Origin: Xenoacremonium recifei
Lineage: Eukaryota > Ascomycota > Sordariomycetes > Hypocreales > Nectriaceae
Length of the DNA: 64,000 bases
Reading direction: 5' to 3'
NCBI GenBank assembly: GCA_012184525.1
Contig: WOFQ01000058.1
Coordinates: forward strand, 124,001-188,000
Of the stretch, positions 13,051-23,111 are shown one piece after another. The position numbers and the translations under genes are program-made. A model generated the notes under the pieces. The model saw only the letters and a list, made by a program, of their open reading frames with translations. It had not been told where the DNA came from and did not search any database. Within the stretch, counting starts at the first letter, position 1. Every line of letters starts with the position of its first letter.

Positions 13051-14649
13051 ATGCCAGGCGACTATTCCATGATGGAGACCTCCAGCATGCTACCATTTGA
13101 TTCTCGCACAACGACTTCTGCTCCTCTCCAGCGGCCTATCATGGCGCCCCAATATATGGTCACGGCTCCCTACACCTCGGCGCCCATGACGAGCTTGACA
13201 ACCACGCACTACCAGGCTCCGAACCCATACCAATTTGGAGGCTACCATAGCCCCCCAAGTCCTCCCCATCTGTCTCCTTTCAAGCAGGAGTATAGCGAAC
13301 GACGAGTTTCAACCACGGAGAGCGACAACGGCCGCGGACTTTCCTATCGAGACGTAAAGCATGTTCATGAAGAGCAGGCTCACTCCCCGTCGGCAAGAAG
13401 CGAATCCCAGGTCTCGACCGCTCGATCTGTCTCCTCGAACCCCTCTCTCCAGTCCAAGACAATCACTTCCAATGAGACCATCAACCCCGATGATCAAGTC
13501 ACCTTTGACACCGAAGTGGACGAGCTGATGAAGGCCATCCAAAAGAAGGCCGAGAAGGGCGATTCGACAAGTGTGCAGCAGACTCCCACTCCTGGTATGT
13601 CCCCTGCCTCGGAGACTGGAATAGACCAAGCACCTGAAGGCCGTCCACTGGCACCCAGCCCTGGAGAGGCTAAGGCCTCGGCATCTAAGAAGAGGCATGT
13701 TTGCAACGGACCCAACTGCAACAAGAGCTTCACGCAAAAGACCCATCTGGATATCCATCGGCGAACACACACTGGTGACAAGCCTTATGTGAGTAAATCG
13801 GCTAAGGATGCCTCGACTTCTACTGACAAGACTTAGACTTGCAGCTTTGCTGACTGCAATCTCACGTTTTCTCAACTGGGAAACCTGAAGACACACATGC
13901 GCCGTCACACGGGCGAGCGACCGTACGCGTGCGGCAAGTGTGGCCGACGATTTGCTCAGCGCGGCAACGTTCGTGCCCACGAGCAGACTCATCAGGGCCT
14001 TAAGCCATTCATCTGCAAGCTTGATGACTGTAACAAGACCTTCTCCCAGTTGGGCAACATGAAGGTAAGAACAGAAAAACATGACAGAAATGTGAGCAAT
14101 TCTGACGGATACAATCAGACACACCAGAACAACTTCCATAAGCAGGCGTTGAAGTCTTTGACCTCGAAGTTTGCTCAGATCCTCAAGTCTGGCGATCAAG
14201 TGCCAGAGACGGACAAAGACCTGTTTGAATACTTCGCCACGCACTACAAGAACAGCAACAAAGGGATCAAGGGCCGAGGCAAGGCTCGAACTGTGGCCGA
14301 CCGGAGGAGCAGATCGGCATCTCATTCTCCTGTCGGCACTCCTGTGACTGCGCAATATGCTCTCCCTCCCCCACCGCAGCAGCAGCCAGCTTCTCCCCAG
14401 CACATGCAACAGCAATCCCACCCACAGCCCCATGGCCTCTCCCACCCTGGGAGCCTCGCGGCCTACAGCATGAGCCGCGGGCCATCAAACATGGTTAACA
14501 CGCTGCACCGTGAAGGCCATCAACAGGGCGGGTACGAAATGTTCGAGATGGACAGTGAGCACAACAGTGTCCAGTCCTCTTCCAACAGCCCCATGATGTA
14601 CGAAGAAGACCAGGCTCGTCAGATGGCCTTCTCTGAGCGCATGTACTAA
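13051..14649 (+). CDS. C2H2 zinc-finger transcription factor, four fingers (Azf1-like)
   Basis: Probable nuclear DNA-binding regulator. Exons 13051-13788, 13837-14064 and 14119-14649 give 498 aa. Introns of 48 and 54 nt have GTGAGT and GTAAGA donors and TAG and CAG acceptors, and both joins keep frame inside the finger array. Residues 1-215 are low-complexity, rich in Ser, Thr and Pro. Four tandem fingers follow from Cys218: CNGPNC..HRRTH, CSFADC..HMRRH, CGKC..HEQTH and CKLDDC..HQNNFH, with TG(D/E)(K/R)PY linkers after the first two and a divergent QGLKPF linker before the last. The tail is rich in Gln, His and Pro. The repeated FSQLGN helix cores recall fungal Azf1-type factors; that family name is inference, while the C2H2 class is certain. 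The next upstream gene is more than 13 kb away or outside the window. Confidence 0.93.
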
Positions 14650-17085
14650 GTACGCATAAAGAGGATGATGACGACGTGACGAGATACCATGACTCGGATG
14701 AAGCCGGTCAAAGCTATCGGCGCATTCAATCAGAAGGACAACAGCATTCAACACGACCCGAATCATTGCTCGGGCCAGAAACAAACAAAAAGAAACAGGT
14801 GGCAACATGATTTTCACCGGAGCGGAGTTTTGATCCGAAAACACCAAAAATTAGCGAGGGCGGCGAGAGCAAGTCGTTTCTGTCTTTTTGATCTTTTTGC
14901 TGTCTGATAACCCCAACCGTCGGCCAGCGGATGTTTCCCTTTTTGCGAACACTACGACGAAAAGAAAAAAACATCCGGACCGGAGTGGAGTTTCTTTGAG
15001 GTCTTTGCACTTTGCAGCGTCGGCTGTCTTACTGCGGGTGGCTTTTATGCCCTTCCCACCTCTTTCTGACACTGACATATTTTTCATTACACGACTTTAA
15101 ATTGGCCATGTTTTCTGGCTGGTCGATTTGTACAACTGAGAGGCGGTTTTCTTTTTTCTTTTTCTTGTCGCAGTGTCTCTGGTTTGGTTCGACTCGTTCT
15201 CGAATGATAGGAGAGGGAAACTCTACAGTGGCTGTATGATCTGATACTTGATGGGATTGCTTTTTTTTTTGTTTTGTTTTGCTTTTTATTTCTTTGATTT
15301 CGTTATCTGTCTTTTCCTAATTGCTCTGGGAGCGGATTCGGGACTGATAGCGGAACGGAGGGCGGGAGTCGGGACACAGGGACATGCTGCATCGGGGTTA
15401 TTAGACCCCCTGGGAGGAGTATCTGGCTGATCAAAAAGACCGTGGAGTTGTTAGACTTCCGAGGGAGGGTGCATTTGGAATTGGTAGCAAGCATATGATG
15501 GGAGGCAGCCGCGGCAAGGGATACCCTGGGAATGAATGGTTGAGTACAGTACGGAACGGAGTAGCTCGAGGCCACCACGGAGTGTGCCCATCAGTAGAGA
15601 TTCTGCTCTGCAAAATTTTAAAATGAAAATAGTCCATAATGCCAGCTCAACCCGCCCCCCGCGTGACAGAACAGTTTCTCCGGCTTATCTCGCCGTGTGA
15701 TTACGCATGAATAGGTGTCGTGACTTGTCATATTCGTTGCAATTTCCTCCTGCGAGGCCCTCACTCACTCCCACGCTGTCGAGACACGCAGCCAAAGCAA
15801 GGTGACGGACCAAAAGGGCAAGCGGCGGCGGGTGGTTGCAGCAGCAGTGCATGCATGCATGGACGGGAGGTGAGGCGGTCGTGGCTGAAAGATCAACACT
15901 CGCCGAAGCATGAAAAGGGGAAAATGGCGTAAGCCGCTTTCCGCATGGCATGCAGCCCCGCCGCACACATGACAGGTCTGGACGACGGTAGCGATCACTG
16001 GGCCGGATAGGGCGAGGACGATCGTCGTGAGTGCAGACACAGAGAGAGAGGCACGAGGCGGGTTGGCCGGGGCGGGCGAGGGCCGAGACGAGACGAGCGG
16101 GAAGGGTACGGCCGGGAGGTTTGGATGGGTGATGAGGTCTGGTGGGAGAGGGACGAGATTTGGAGAGGGGGGCGGATTCATGATGACACAGTAGTGGTGG
16201 TGGTGGTCCAGATGTCTTGAGATTCAGCCGTCTACCTGCAGCCCATCTGTAGCGCGTCTGCAGTGTTTCTGCAGCATGTCTGCACCTCTCTGCTTCGGGA
16301 TTCGCCCTCCAGACAGCCAGGACGGCGGATTCACTGCCTCTGCCGCGTCGAATCCTCTGTTCCTCTCTGACAAGGGGGACTGTTCGAGCGCGTTGCCTCG
16401 AAGTGCCTCTCAGTTCATATGCAGGACGCGTTCGAGGCACTGATAGTCGCAGATGTCGGCACAGTATAGAGGTACTCTGGAGCCCGGAGACTCTGCAGCA
16501 CCCCCTCACCGACCCGCAGCCTCTGCATGTCCTGAATGAACGGCAGTGAGAAGCAGTCTGCAGAAAGGCGAGGCGAGCCGCCCAGACAAACTCCACTTGA
16601 GGGTTGTGGAGGGGGGAAAGCCTCATGCGAGATGGACATGGGAATCTTTTGCCACAAGAATCGACGATTGGCAATTGGCGGCGAGGCCTCAAGAGCATGT
16701 TGGCTGGGCGTGGGCATGGAGAAGAGTGGCTCCGGTCTGACAGCGGCTTGATTCGATGGGTGTTGTCCTGCTGGACGCTGAGTGGTAGGTAGCTAGCCAG
16801 TGCATTCCCCTGTTCGTTGAACAACCAATGACACTCTTTCGATCCATCTGCACAGAACGCCTCGTTGAAGTTGGTGCATCTTGAGTGGCCGGGCAAGGGC
16901 TTCACATCTTCCCAACATTTTTATGCAAGGGATGAGGTTCCTGCCACCCAGGCAAGAGAGGAATCTTCAATGGAGGGGAAGGAGAAAAGCTCCGGCAGGA
17001 GAGACAGGAGGAGAGGAGGGGAGGGGGGACACATACGCCGGTGTTGTTGGTGGCCCTCCAGTCGACGCGTTTCCCCCGGCTTTGC
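14650..17085. other. Intergenic: 3' region of the C2H2 gene and of URM1
   Basis: The flanking genes converge here. The first several hundred bases are T-rich, with long T runs near 15.15-15.3 kb, as expected of 3' untranslated sequence. A 406-codon minus-strand frame (15685-16905) has Arg/Ser/Pro/Cys-rich composition and no motif, and I do not believe it is a gene. A (GCAT)n tract lies near 15849 and an 11-bp periodic repeat at 16236-16294. Confidence 0.6.
16236..16294. repeat. Imperfect 11-bp tandem repeat built on CTGCAG
   Basis: CTGCAG or a close variant recurs five times at about 11-bp spacing (CTGCAGCCCAT, CTGTAGCGCGT, CTGCAGTGTTT, CTGCAGCATGT, CTGCACCTCT). It is a short decayed minisatellite or a helically phased cluster of a palindromic site. 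It lies in noncoding DNA, about 800 bp beyond the stop codon of URM1. Confidence 0.6.
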
Positions 17086-17930
17086 CTAGCCCCCATGGAG
17101 GGTCGAGACAAACAGAATGTTGTCCCCGGGCTGGATCTCGTAGGCCTCCTCCCCTTCCAGCTCCCAATCGGCGTCGTTGATGAGGACCAGGATTCCTGGA
17201 CGGCTAGTGTCCAGCCCATCAGCCGCAACGTTCAGAAATAGAGCGAGCATGGGGTCAAGAAGGAGGGCAAGGGGGGGTCAGGAGGGGGGGAAAGATGCTG
17301 GGAAACTGGGAGCTGGCACCGGGACCCTGAACGGGACACCGAAGCAACGTGACGAGCGACAGGGACATGCAGCAAAGAAGCAACAACAGCAGCAGCTGGG
17401 CGGGAGTGTGTCTAGAGGTAAGAGGGGAGAGTCAAGGGGCGAGCAAGATTGCAACTACAAGGGGAAGAGGGGTTGGGGGACCAGGGAGGGGGGCGTCTTT
17501 CTGGTCCAGTGACCGGTGTAGACTTACAGATGGTTGTCAAGGACAAACAGCTCCTTGCGAGAGTCCTTCATGACGCTGTCGCAGAGATGGTCGATGAGGT
17601 TGGCGATGGTTGTCGGCCGGCCATCCTTGTCCTGGCCGGGCATGTCTAGCGCGAGCTTTCGTTGATCCGCGAAAAGCATCTCGAGACCGCCGCTAGCGAG
17701 ACGAGTTAGAGAAACAGAATGAGCGACAGCCGTAGGTTTGCTAGCACAGGCATGCCGCGGAGGAGCAAGAGTGCCAGGGACAGGGTGAGCAGGGAAGCGA
17801 GCCCGTAGTGAGGCATGGTGAAGCACGGTGGCTTGGGAAAGTGATATGGCAGAAGTGACGGCTCATATTCAGGCGAGACTTACGAGAACTCGACCGAGAT
17901 GGAGAGCTTAGCATCGGTTTGAGAAGCCAT
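17086..17930 (-). CDS. URM1: Ubiquitin-related modifier 1
   Basis: Urm1 is a ubiquitin-fold sulfur carrier. Its C-terminal thiocarboxylate supplies sulfur for 2-thiolation of wobble uridine 34 in cytosolic Lys, Glu and Gln tRNAs, and it can also be conjugated to proteins. Exons on the minus strand are 17930-17884, 17692-17528 and 17203-17086, giving 109 aa. The protein ends STLHGG, with the C-terminal Gly-Gly that the E1-like enzyme Uba4 activates. FVLDNHL joined to RPGILVLIND across the last splice, then DWELEGE, are family hallmarks. The start is the only in-frame ATG giving the beta-strand LSISVEFSGG. The introns are long for this window (191 and 324 nt). It is divergent from ELP2, which serves the same tRNA modification. 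Confidence 0.95.
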
Positions 17931-18387
17931 GGCTATCCGGTGTTTTGCTTTTGTTGGGCCTCTGCTGCCCGACTGCGACCCCAAGCTGATGGTGGTGATG
18001 AGACCAGGGCAGTTCTAGACTGCCAATTCGCCGGAGACTCGCGCAACGGACGGATACGAAGTGATCCGGAGGCCCAGTGCGATCTCGATCCTGCAGGTGC
18101 CTGGTAAAGAAACGAGATGAGGTGATGGAGCTCGAGTGTTCCTGGACTGCGACAAACTGTGCCATCAAATGAGGGTTTCTCGTCTAATTAATTGTTAACG
18201 CCGAATATCTCAGGCGTAGCTTTCTGTGGGGTGTGAGTGATGACATAATCCGATTGCAGAGCCCAACCTCTGGCCGCCTCCAGCCAATCAGCTGCTGGCA
18301 TTCTACAATTTCAGACTGGCTTACAACCACCACAGCGAAAACGGGTCGGGACAGGACTCACAGACGTAGAGGAAATCTATCGATGGC
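17931..18387. promoter_or_regulatory. Shared divergent promoter of URM1 and ELP2
   Basis: 457 bp separate the two start codons, so the genes must share or closely abut promoters. A CCAAT box lies on the plus strand at 18284-18288, about 100 bp upstream of the ELP2 ATG, a typical place for the fungal CCAAT-binding complex. Co-regulation is inferred from the layout, not shown. Confidence 0.7.
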
Positions 18388-20980
18388 ATGGTCTTCAGAA
18401 TGCTCTCGATAGATTACCTGTCCACGGGGGCAAACCGCCAGACCGCTGTGGCTGATTGGAGTCGAGGAGGACTTTTGGCCTTTGGCGCGGACGTCAATAT
18501 TGCTTTGTGGCGGCCGACGGTAAGACACTTCATCCAGATCGCCGACCTGACTAACATCATTCATAGAGTGAACCGCATAGAGGTATCTCTGGGATACTGA
18601 GCGGCCATAAAGAGACCGTCAAGGCTGTCACATTTCTGCCTGAGCTCCCAGACGATGACTCTTCCTATCTGATCAGCGGCTCCGACGACAAGACACTCAT
18701 CGTCTGGAAGTCACCTAGGGACGGGGAAGCCTTTCACGAGATCCAGAAAATAACCGAACATACTGCTGCGATTAATTGCATCACGGCTCTGAGAGTCGAT
18801 GCCTCCTCGCCGCGATGGATCATTGCGACGGGCGGCGCTGATGCCACCATCCGCGTCTGGACTTTTGAGAACGACCAGCTTCACCTCCAGCAAACCATTA
18901 AGACTGCCCCTAAATTCTTCCCCCTCTCACTCTCCCTCACGACCCTCGATGATGACCGCGATGTATTGGTTTTAGCCGCGGCGGGGACTCGAGACATCAT
19001 TCAAATACTCACCGCAGAGCATAAGCCCGGAGATTTCCAGTTCAACGTGCAAGCTACGTTGTCTGGCCACGAAGGCTGGATTCGATCCCTAAGTTTCACA
19101 AAAGAAACAGATACCCCTGAGAGTGACCTGCTTCTGGCGTCTGCTAGCCAGGACAAGTATATCCGTATCTGGCGTATACACCAAGGCAAAGAACTGCCCG
19201 CTCAAGCAGCGGCCGGATCAGATCCCTCACAAGGCGCCTATCTCCCGGGGAAGTCACCATCAAACAAGGCCCATCGACTCAACGCGGCGGGCAAGGACTT
19301 TTCAATCACGTTTGAGGCATTGTTGCTTGGCCACGAGGACTGGATCTACAGTGCGCGTTGGTTCATGCAAGCGAATGGCACGCTCCAGCTGCTCTCTACA
19401 TCAGCCGACAATTCACTTGCGATCTGGGAGGCTGACCCAAGCTCCGGAATTTGGGTGAGCATGGTGAGGTTAGGAGAGATCAGCCGTGAGAAGGGCGCCA
19501 CAACAGCCACCGGAAGCACCGGCGGTTTCTGGACAGGTCTTTGGTCTCCAGATGGTACTTCAGTGGCCTGTCTGGGACGGACGGGAAGCTGGAGGAGATG
19601 GGAGTACGCGGCCGACGAGGACTTGTGGAAGCCCTGCGTTGCCATCACTGGACACACCAAGCCTGTCACCGGCATCTCCTGGTCTGGCAACGGCGACTAC
19701 CTCCTTTCAACGAGCTCAGACCAGACTACCCGGCTTCACACACGGTGGAAACGCCGTGACGGCGAGTACACATGGCATGAGATGTCGCGCCCCCAGATCC
19801 ACGGCTACGATCTCAACTGCATCGACTCACTCGGTGCATCACAGTTCGTCTCAGGCGCTGATGAGAAGCTCATGCGTGTCTTCAGCGAACCTCGGGCCGT
19901 TGCTGACATGCTCCATCGTCTGGCAGACATTGGCAGTCTCGACACCGACGCAATGCCCGATGCCGCCAACATGCCCGTCCTTGGTCTCTCAAACAAGGCT
20001 ATCGACGCCATCGACGACGACCAGGAGATCCAGCCCGTTGATGATCGTGACCGTGAGGCCATGGACCCTGCCTCAGTCGTCAAGAAGTCATACCTCGCCA
20101 TCGACCACCCGCCCTTCGAAGAGACGCTCTCGCGCCACACTCTATGGCCCGAGTCAGAGAAGCTGTACGGCCACGGCTACGAGATCTCTTGCCTAGCATG
20201 CAGCCACGACGGCAAGCTCATCGCCAGCGCCTGCAAGGCCAGCTCGACCAACCACGCCGTCATCCGCCTATTCGAGACAGAGCGCTGGACGGAGCTCCGG
20301 CCGCCCCTGACGGCACATTCACTAACAGCCACGCGACTACGCTTCTCACACGACGACCGCTACCTTCTCAGCGTCGGCCGCGATCGCCAGTGGGCAGTCT
20401 TTGAGCGAGCTGTCGAAGAACCAGCTGGATACCACCTCGTGCAGGCCAACCCTAAGGGCCATACGCGCATGATCCTCGATGCGTCGTGGGCGCCGAGCGA
20501 GACGCCGATCTTCGCGACGGCGGGCCGTGACAAGCAGGTCCGCGTCTGGATGTCCAAGATGGGCGAAGATGGGAAACTTCAGTTTGCTCAGGCCGTGGCC
20601 CTGCCATGCGGTACACCCGTGACGGCCGTAGACTTCCTTCCGTGTGTTCTAGGCGACAGCGGCTTTGTCCTCGCTGTGGGCACCGAGTCAGGAGAAGTGA
20701 TACTCGTTTCCGTCAATTCCAATGGAACATCTGCCGATAAACTCGCGATCCACAAGTACGTATAATTTCCACGCCTGATTTCTCATTGATCTTGCTGACT
20801 TATTCGAATAGCATTTTGCTGCCCAAAGCTGTGTTGCAACTTGCCTGGCGGCCGGTTATGCGGGACGGGAGGTATGAGCTTGCGATTGCAGGAGAAGATA
20901 GTTCGCTACGGTTGTATTCGTTTGACCGGGCACATTTTGCCGAATCGGGGCCTTGTGTTAGCAATTTGCAAAGTCCGTAG
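18388..20980 (+). CDS. ELP2: Elongator complex subunit 2 (WD40 protein)
   Basis: Elp2 is the double-propeller WD40 scaffold of Elongator, which adds the carboxymethyl-type side chain at C5 of wobble uridine 34 in tRNAs. Exons 18388-18519, 18567-20755 and 20812-20980 give 829 aa, close to the family length of about 800. The N-terminus with GANRQTAVADW and the many blades (for example SGSDDKTLIVWK, TGGADATIRVW, SASQDKYIRIWR, LSTSSDQTTRLHTRW, TAGRDKQVRVWM) are typical of Elp2. The first intron is 47 nt, with GTAAGA and a CTAAC branch site. The ATG at 18388 is the first in frame; a second at 18400 is possible. Its neighbour across the divergent promoter is URM1. Confidence 0.95.
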
Positions 20981-21332
20981 AGGATTCCGAAATTGAAGGA
21001 TTGAAAGTACGTAACAGGGGTCGCTTTCCCGAGAATCCCGAGGGCCCGTCACCAACAGACGGAGGCCTCGCAATGTGCATGTAGGCGCTCAGGATTGCAC
21101 ATTCCGAGGTGTCTTGGTGATTGTAGTCGACAGCAAGTAGGGTTGATGATGAAAGTCACATGTATTATCATTAAGCCATCGTAGGCGTTTAGAATGTCTC
21201 TATCTCGTACAGTAGTATAATACCCTCAACGCCAGAACCCACGAAATCACCAAACGTCTCGCCGCTATGTTCAGCGACGAAAAATACTCCTCCTCATTCT
21301 TTAACGTTCCCCATCGTAATAGCAATGGACCC
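20981..21332. other. Intergenic, convergent 3' ends
   Basis: 352 bp between the stop codons of ELP2 and the small palmitoyltransferase subunit. It is AT-richer than its surroundings and presumably holds both 3' untranslated regions. No other feature seen. Confidence 0.6.
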
Positions 21333-21697
21333 TTACAGCTCCCGCATCACCGTCCCCGTCTCATGCACCACCCCCGCCGAGATCTCCTTCACAGCCTCCT
21401 GCACCACCTCCGCGACGTCGATATGCTCTCCGTTGATGTAGTACCACGCGCGACCGACGAGGAACGAGATGTGGTGCGGCAGGTACAGGCAGGCGGCGAT
21501 GAAGGTCAGGCTGAAGAGGAGGAAGACGATGGAGTCTGCAGGATGGTCAGCGGGGTTTTGGAAACGACGCAGACAGATATTGGAGGCGTACTGAAGAAAA
21601 ACTTCTCCCAGGGAGTGAACATGTACACGCTGAACGTCACCTCCAGCTGGTACTGCTTGAGAGCAAGCCACTTGCGAAAGGAGCCGAGGGTAGACAT
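21333..21697 (-). CDS. Serine palmitoyltransferase small regulatory subunit (ssSPT/Tsc3-like)
   Basis: A small ER membrane protein that stimulates serine palmitoyltransferase, the first enzyme of sphingolipid synthesis. Minus-strand exons 21697-21592 and 21535-21333 give 102 aa. The 56-nt intron (GTACGC..CTGCAG) splits an Asn codon and joins TPWEKFFF to NSIVFLLFSL. The YMFTPWEKFFFNS signature followed by one hydrophobic helix and LPHHI matches animal ssSPTa and ssSPTb in order and spacing (YMLEPWE..FNS..MPQH). The C-terminal extension (DVAEVVQEAVKEI) is longer than in the animal proteins. Its small size and split frame make it easy to miss. It is divergent from the release-factor-like gene. 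Confidence 0.85.
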
Positions 21698-22077
21698 GCT
21701 TGCGGGCGGTCCGGGTTTGACTGTGATGTTGATATACGGCGCGAGGAATGGAGACCAAAACAAGATCCCTCTTAGTTGGCCGTGAGGATTTGCTCGTGGG
21801 CTTCGTCTGCGGAGGAACGATCGTGTGCTGTGAGTCGATGTCGTCGATGGTTGTAGCATCCAAAAATCCAGGAGTCGTCTCCGGCCAGACCGCGAAATTG
21901 GCGCCACCCGGAACAGCGGGGCCGTCGGCTGTCAAACGCCCGCCCCGCCCCACGCACATGTGGCTTGCCGCCTCGTGCGCAGTGGCTTGTGCCAGCCAGC
22001 CAGCCAGCCTCGCCGACGTCAGTACCTCAACCCTCTTCAACCTGCGAGGCGACCATGTAGCAGCAGCAACAGCAGCA
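21698..22077. promoter_or_regulatory. Divergent promoter region
   Basis: 380 bp between the divergent starts of the palmitoyltransferase subunit and the GGQ protein. It carries a (CAGC)n tract near 21995-22010 and a (CAG)n tract just before the ATG at 22078. I assign no specific factor site. Confidence 0.5.
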
Positions 22078-22624
22078 ATGGCATCCCGAGCCCTGAGTCT
22101 CCGGTGTTTCACCAGCTCCGCCCTCACCTTCGCAAAGGCCCTTCCCCCGCGCCCGAAGCCCCCTCCCGAGTCCGAGATCGAGGAGTCCTACGTCAAGGGC
22201 AGCGGCCCGGGGGGCCAGAAGATCGTAGGCGCCTCTACCTCCCGCGCCCAGTTCCCTCCAGCAAGCCTGCTAACAACTGCTATAGAACAAGACCAATTCT
22301 GCCGTCCAGTTGAAGCACATCCCCACCGGCATCGTCGTCAAGTCCCAAGCTACCCGCTCGCGCGACATGAACCGCAAGCACGCACGAGAACTCCTCGCCC
22401 AACGGATTGATGACTTGCAGAACGGCGATCAGAGTCGAAGCGCGATTGTTGGGGAGATCAAGAAGAAGAAGGCCGCAAGCGCTAGCAAGAAGAGCCGGAG
22501 AAAGTACAAGAAACTTGATGAGGAAAAAGCAGCTACAAAGGACGAGACTGTAGATGAGTCTCGGTTAGAGACATCCAGCCCTACTGCCAACGATTCCCCA
22601 GATATAATAGAACGTCGAATATAG
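22078..22624 (+). CDS. Mitochondrial class-I release-factor-like GGQ protein
   Basis: A likely mitochondrial ribosome-rescue factor of the MTRFR/C12orf65 (yeast Rso55) type: the GGQ loop would hydrolyse peptidyl-tRNA on stalled mitoribosomes. Exons 22078-22224 and 22286-22624 give 161 aa. The intron (61 nt, GTAGGC..TATAG) falls just after the GGQ codons, joining GSGPGGQKI to NKTNSAVQL, the RF-1 domain signature. The N-terminus (MASRALSLRCFTSSALTF) looks like a matrix-targeting peptide. The C-terminus is a long Lys/Ala-rich basic helix, as expected for a tail that enters the ribosomal tunnel. No codon-recognition domain is present, which separates it from true release factors. Confidence 0.9.
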
Positions 22625-23111
22625 GGCCCTTGATTGACAGTATTCCACCAATTTTAGCCTTTGAATATTCAAATTCATTCCTGAGGAGAGCAATGTTCTC
22701 ACGAAAACTGCCCCCAACTACTCCTCACAAACCCCTCCATATATCTAAAGCATGTGCACAATCACGTTTTCGACCAATTTATGAGCCCCAGGACTGAAGC
22801 AAAAATGTAAATTTGTATGATCAACCTCAGCTTCTACCCCTAGGCACGCATTACGCATCCGACTACAAAACAGGGGCCATCATATCTTTTCCGAAAAAAG
22901 GCAGCGCCCACCCTCTTGACCATGTCAAAAACTTTTCGTGGATACGAGTCTCGACTGGGATACGTGCGAGCCGCAAAAGGCTCCGCATCGGCCTTGACTT
23001 CCATGATCTTGCCGTGGCTTCGTGGGGTGGGGGAGGAATCGGTTCGTGGGAGTCGTCGCTGCAAAGACCTGTCAGAGTAAACTCCGCCTTTGACAGACAC
23101 ACAATCATACC
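22625..23111. other. Intergenic, convergent 3' ends
   Basis: 487 bp between the stop codons of the GGQ protein and actin. It presumably holds the 3' untranslated regions. No further feature recognised. Confidence 0.6.

Noticed and set aside
13309..14445. 378-codon minus-strand frame across the zinc-finger gene
   Set aside because: Shadow of the C2H2 exons. It runs through the finger-coding DNA and has no domain of its own.
15685..16905. 406-codon minus-strand frame
   Set aside because: Rich in Arg, Ser, Pro, Cys and His without motif or order, and located in the 3' regions of two genes. It reads like translated noncoding GC-rich DNA.
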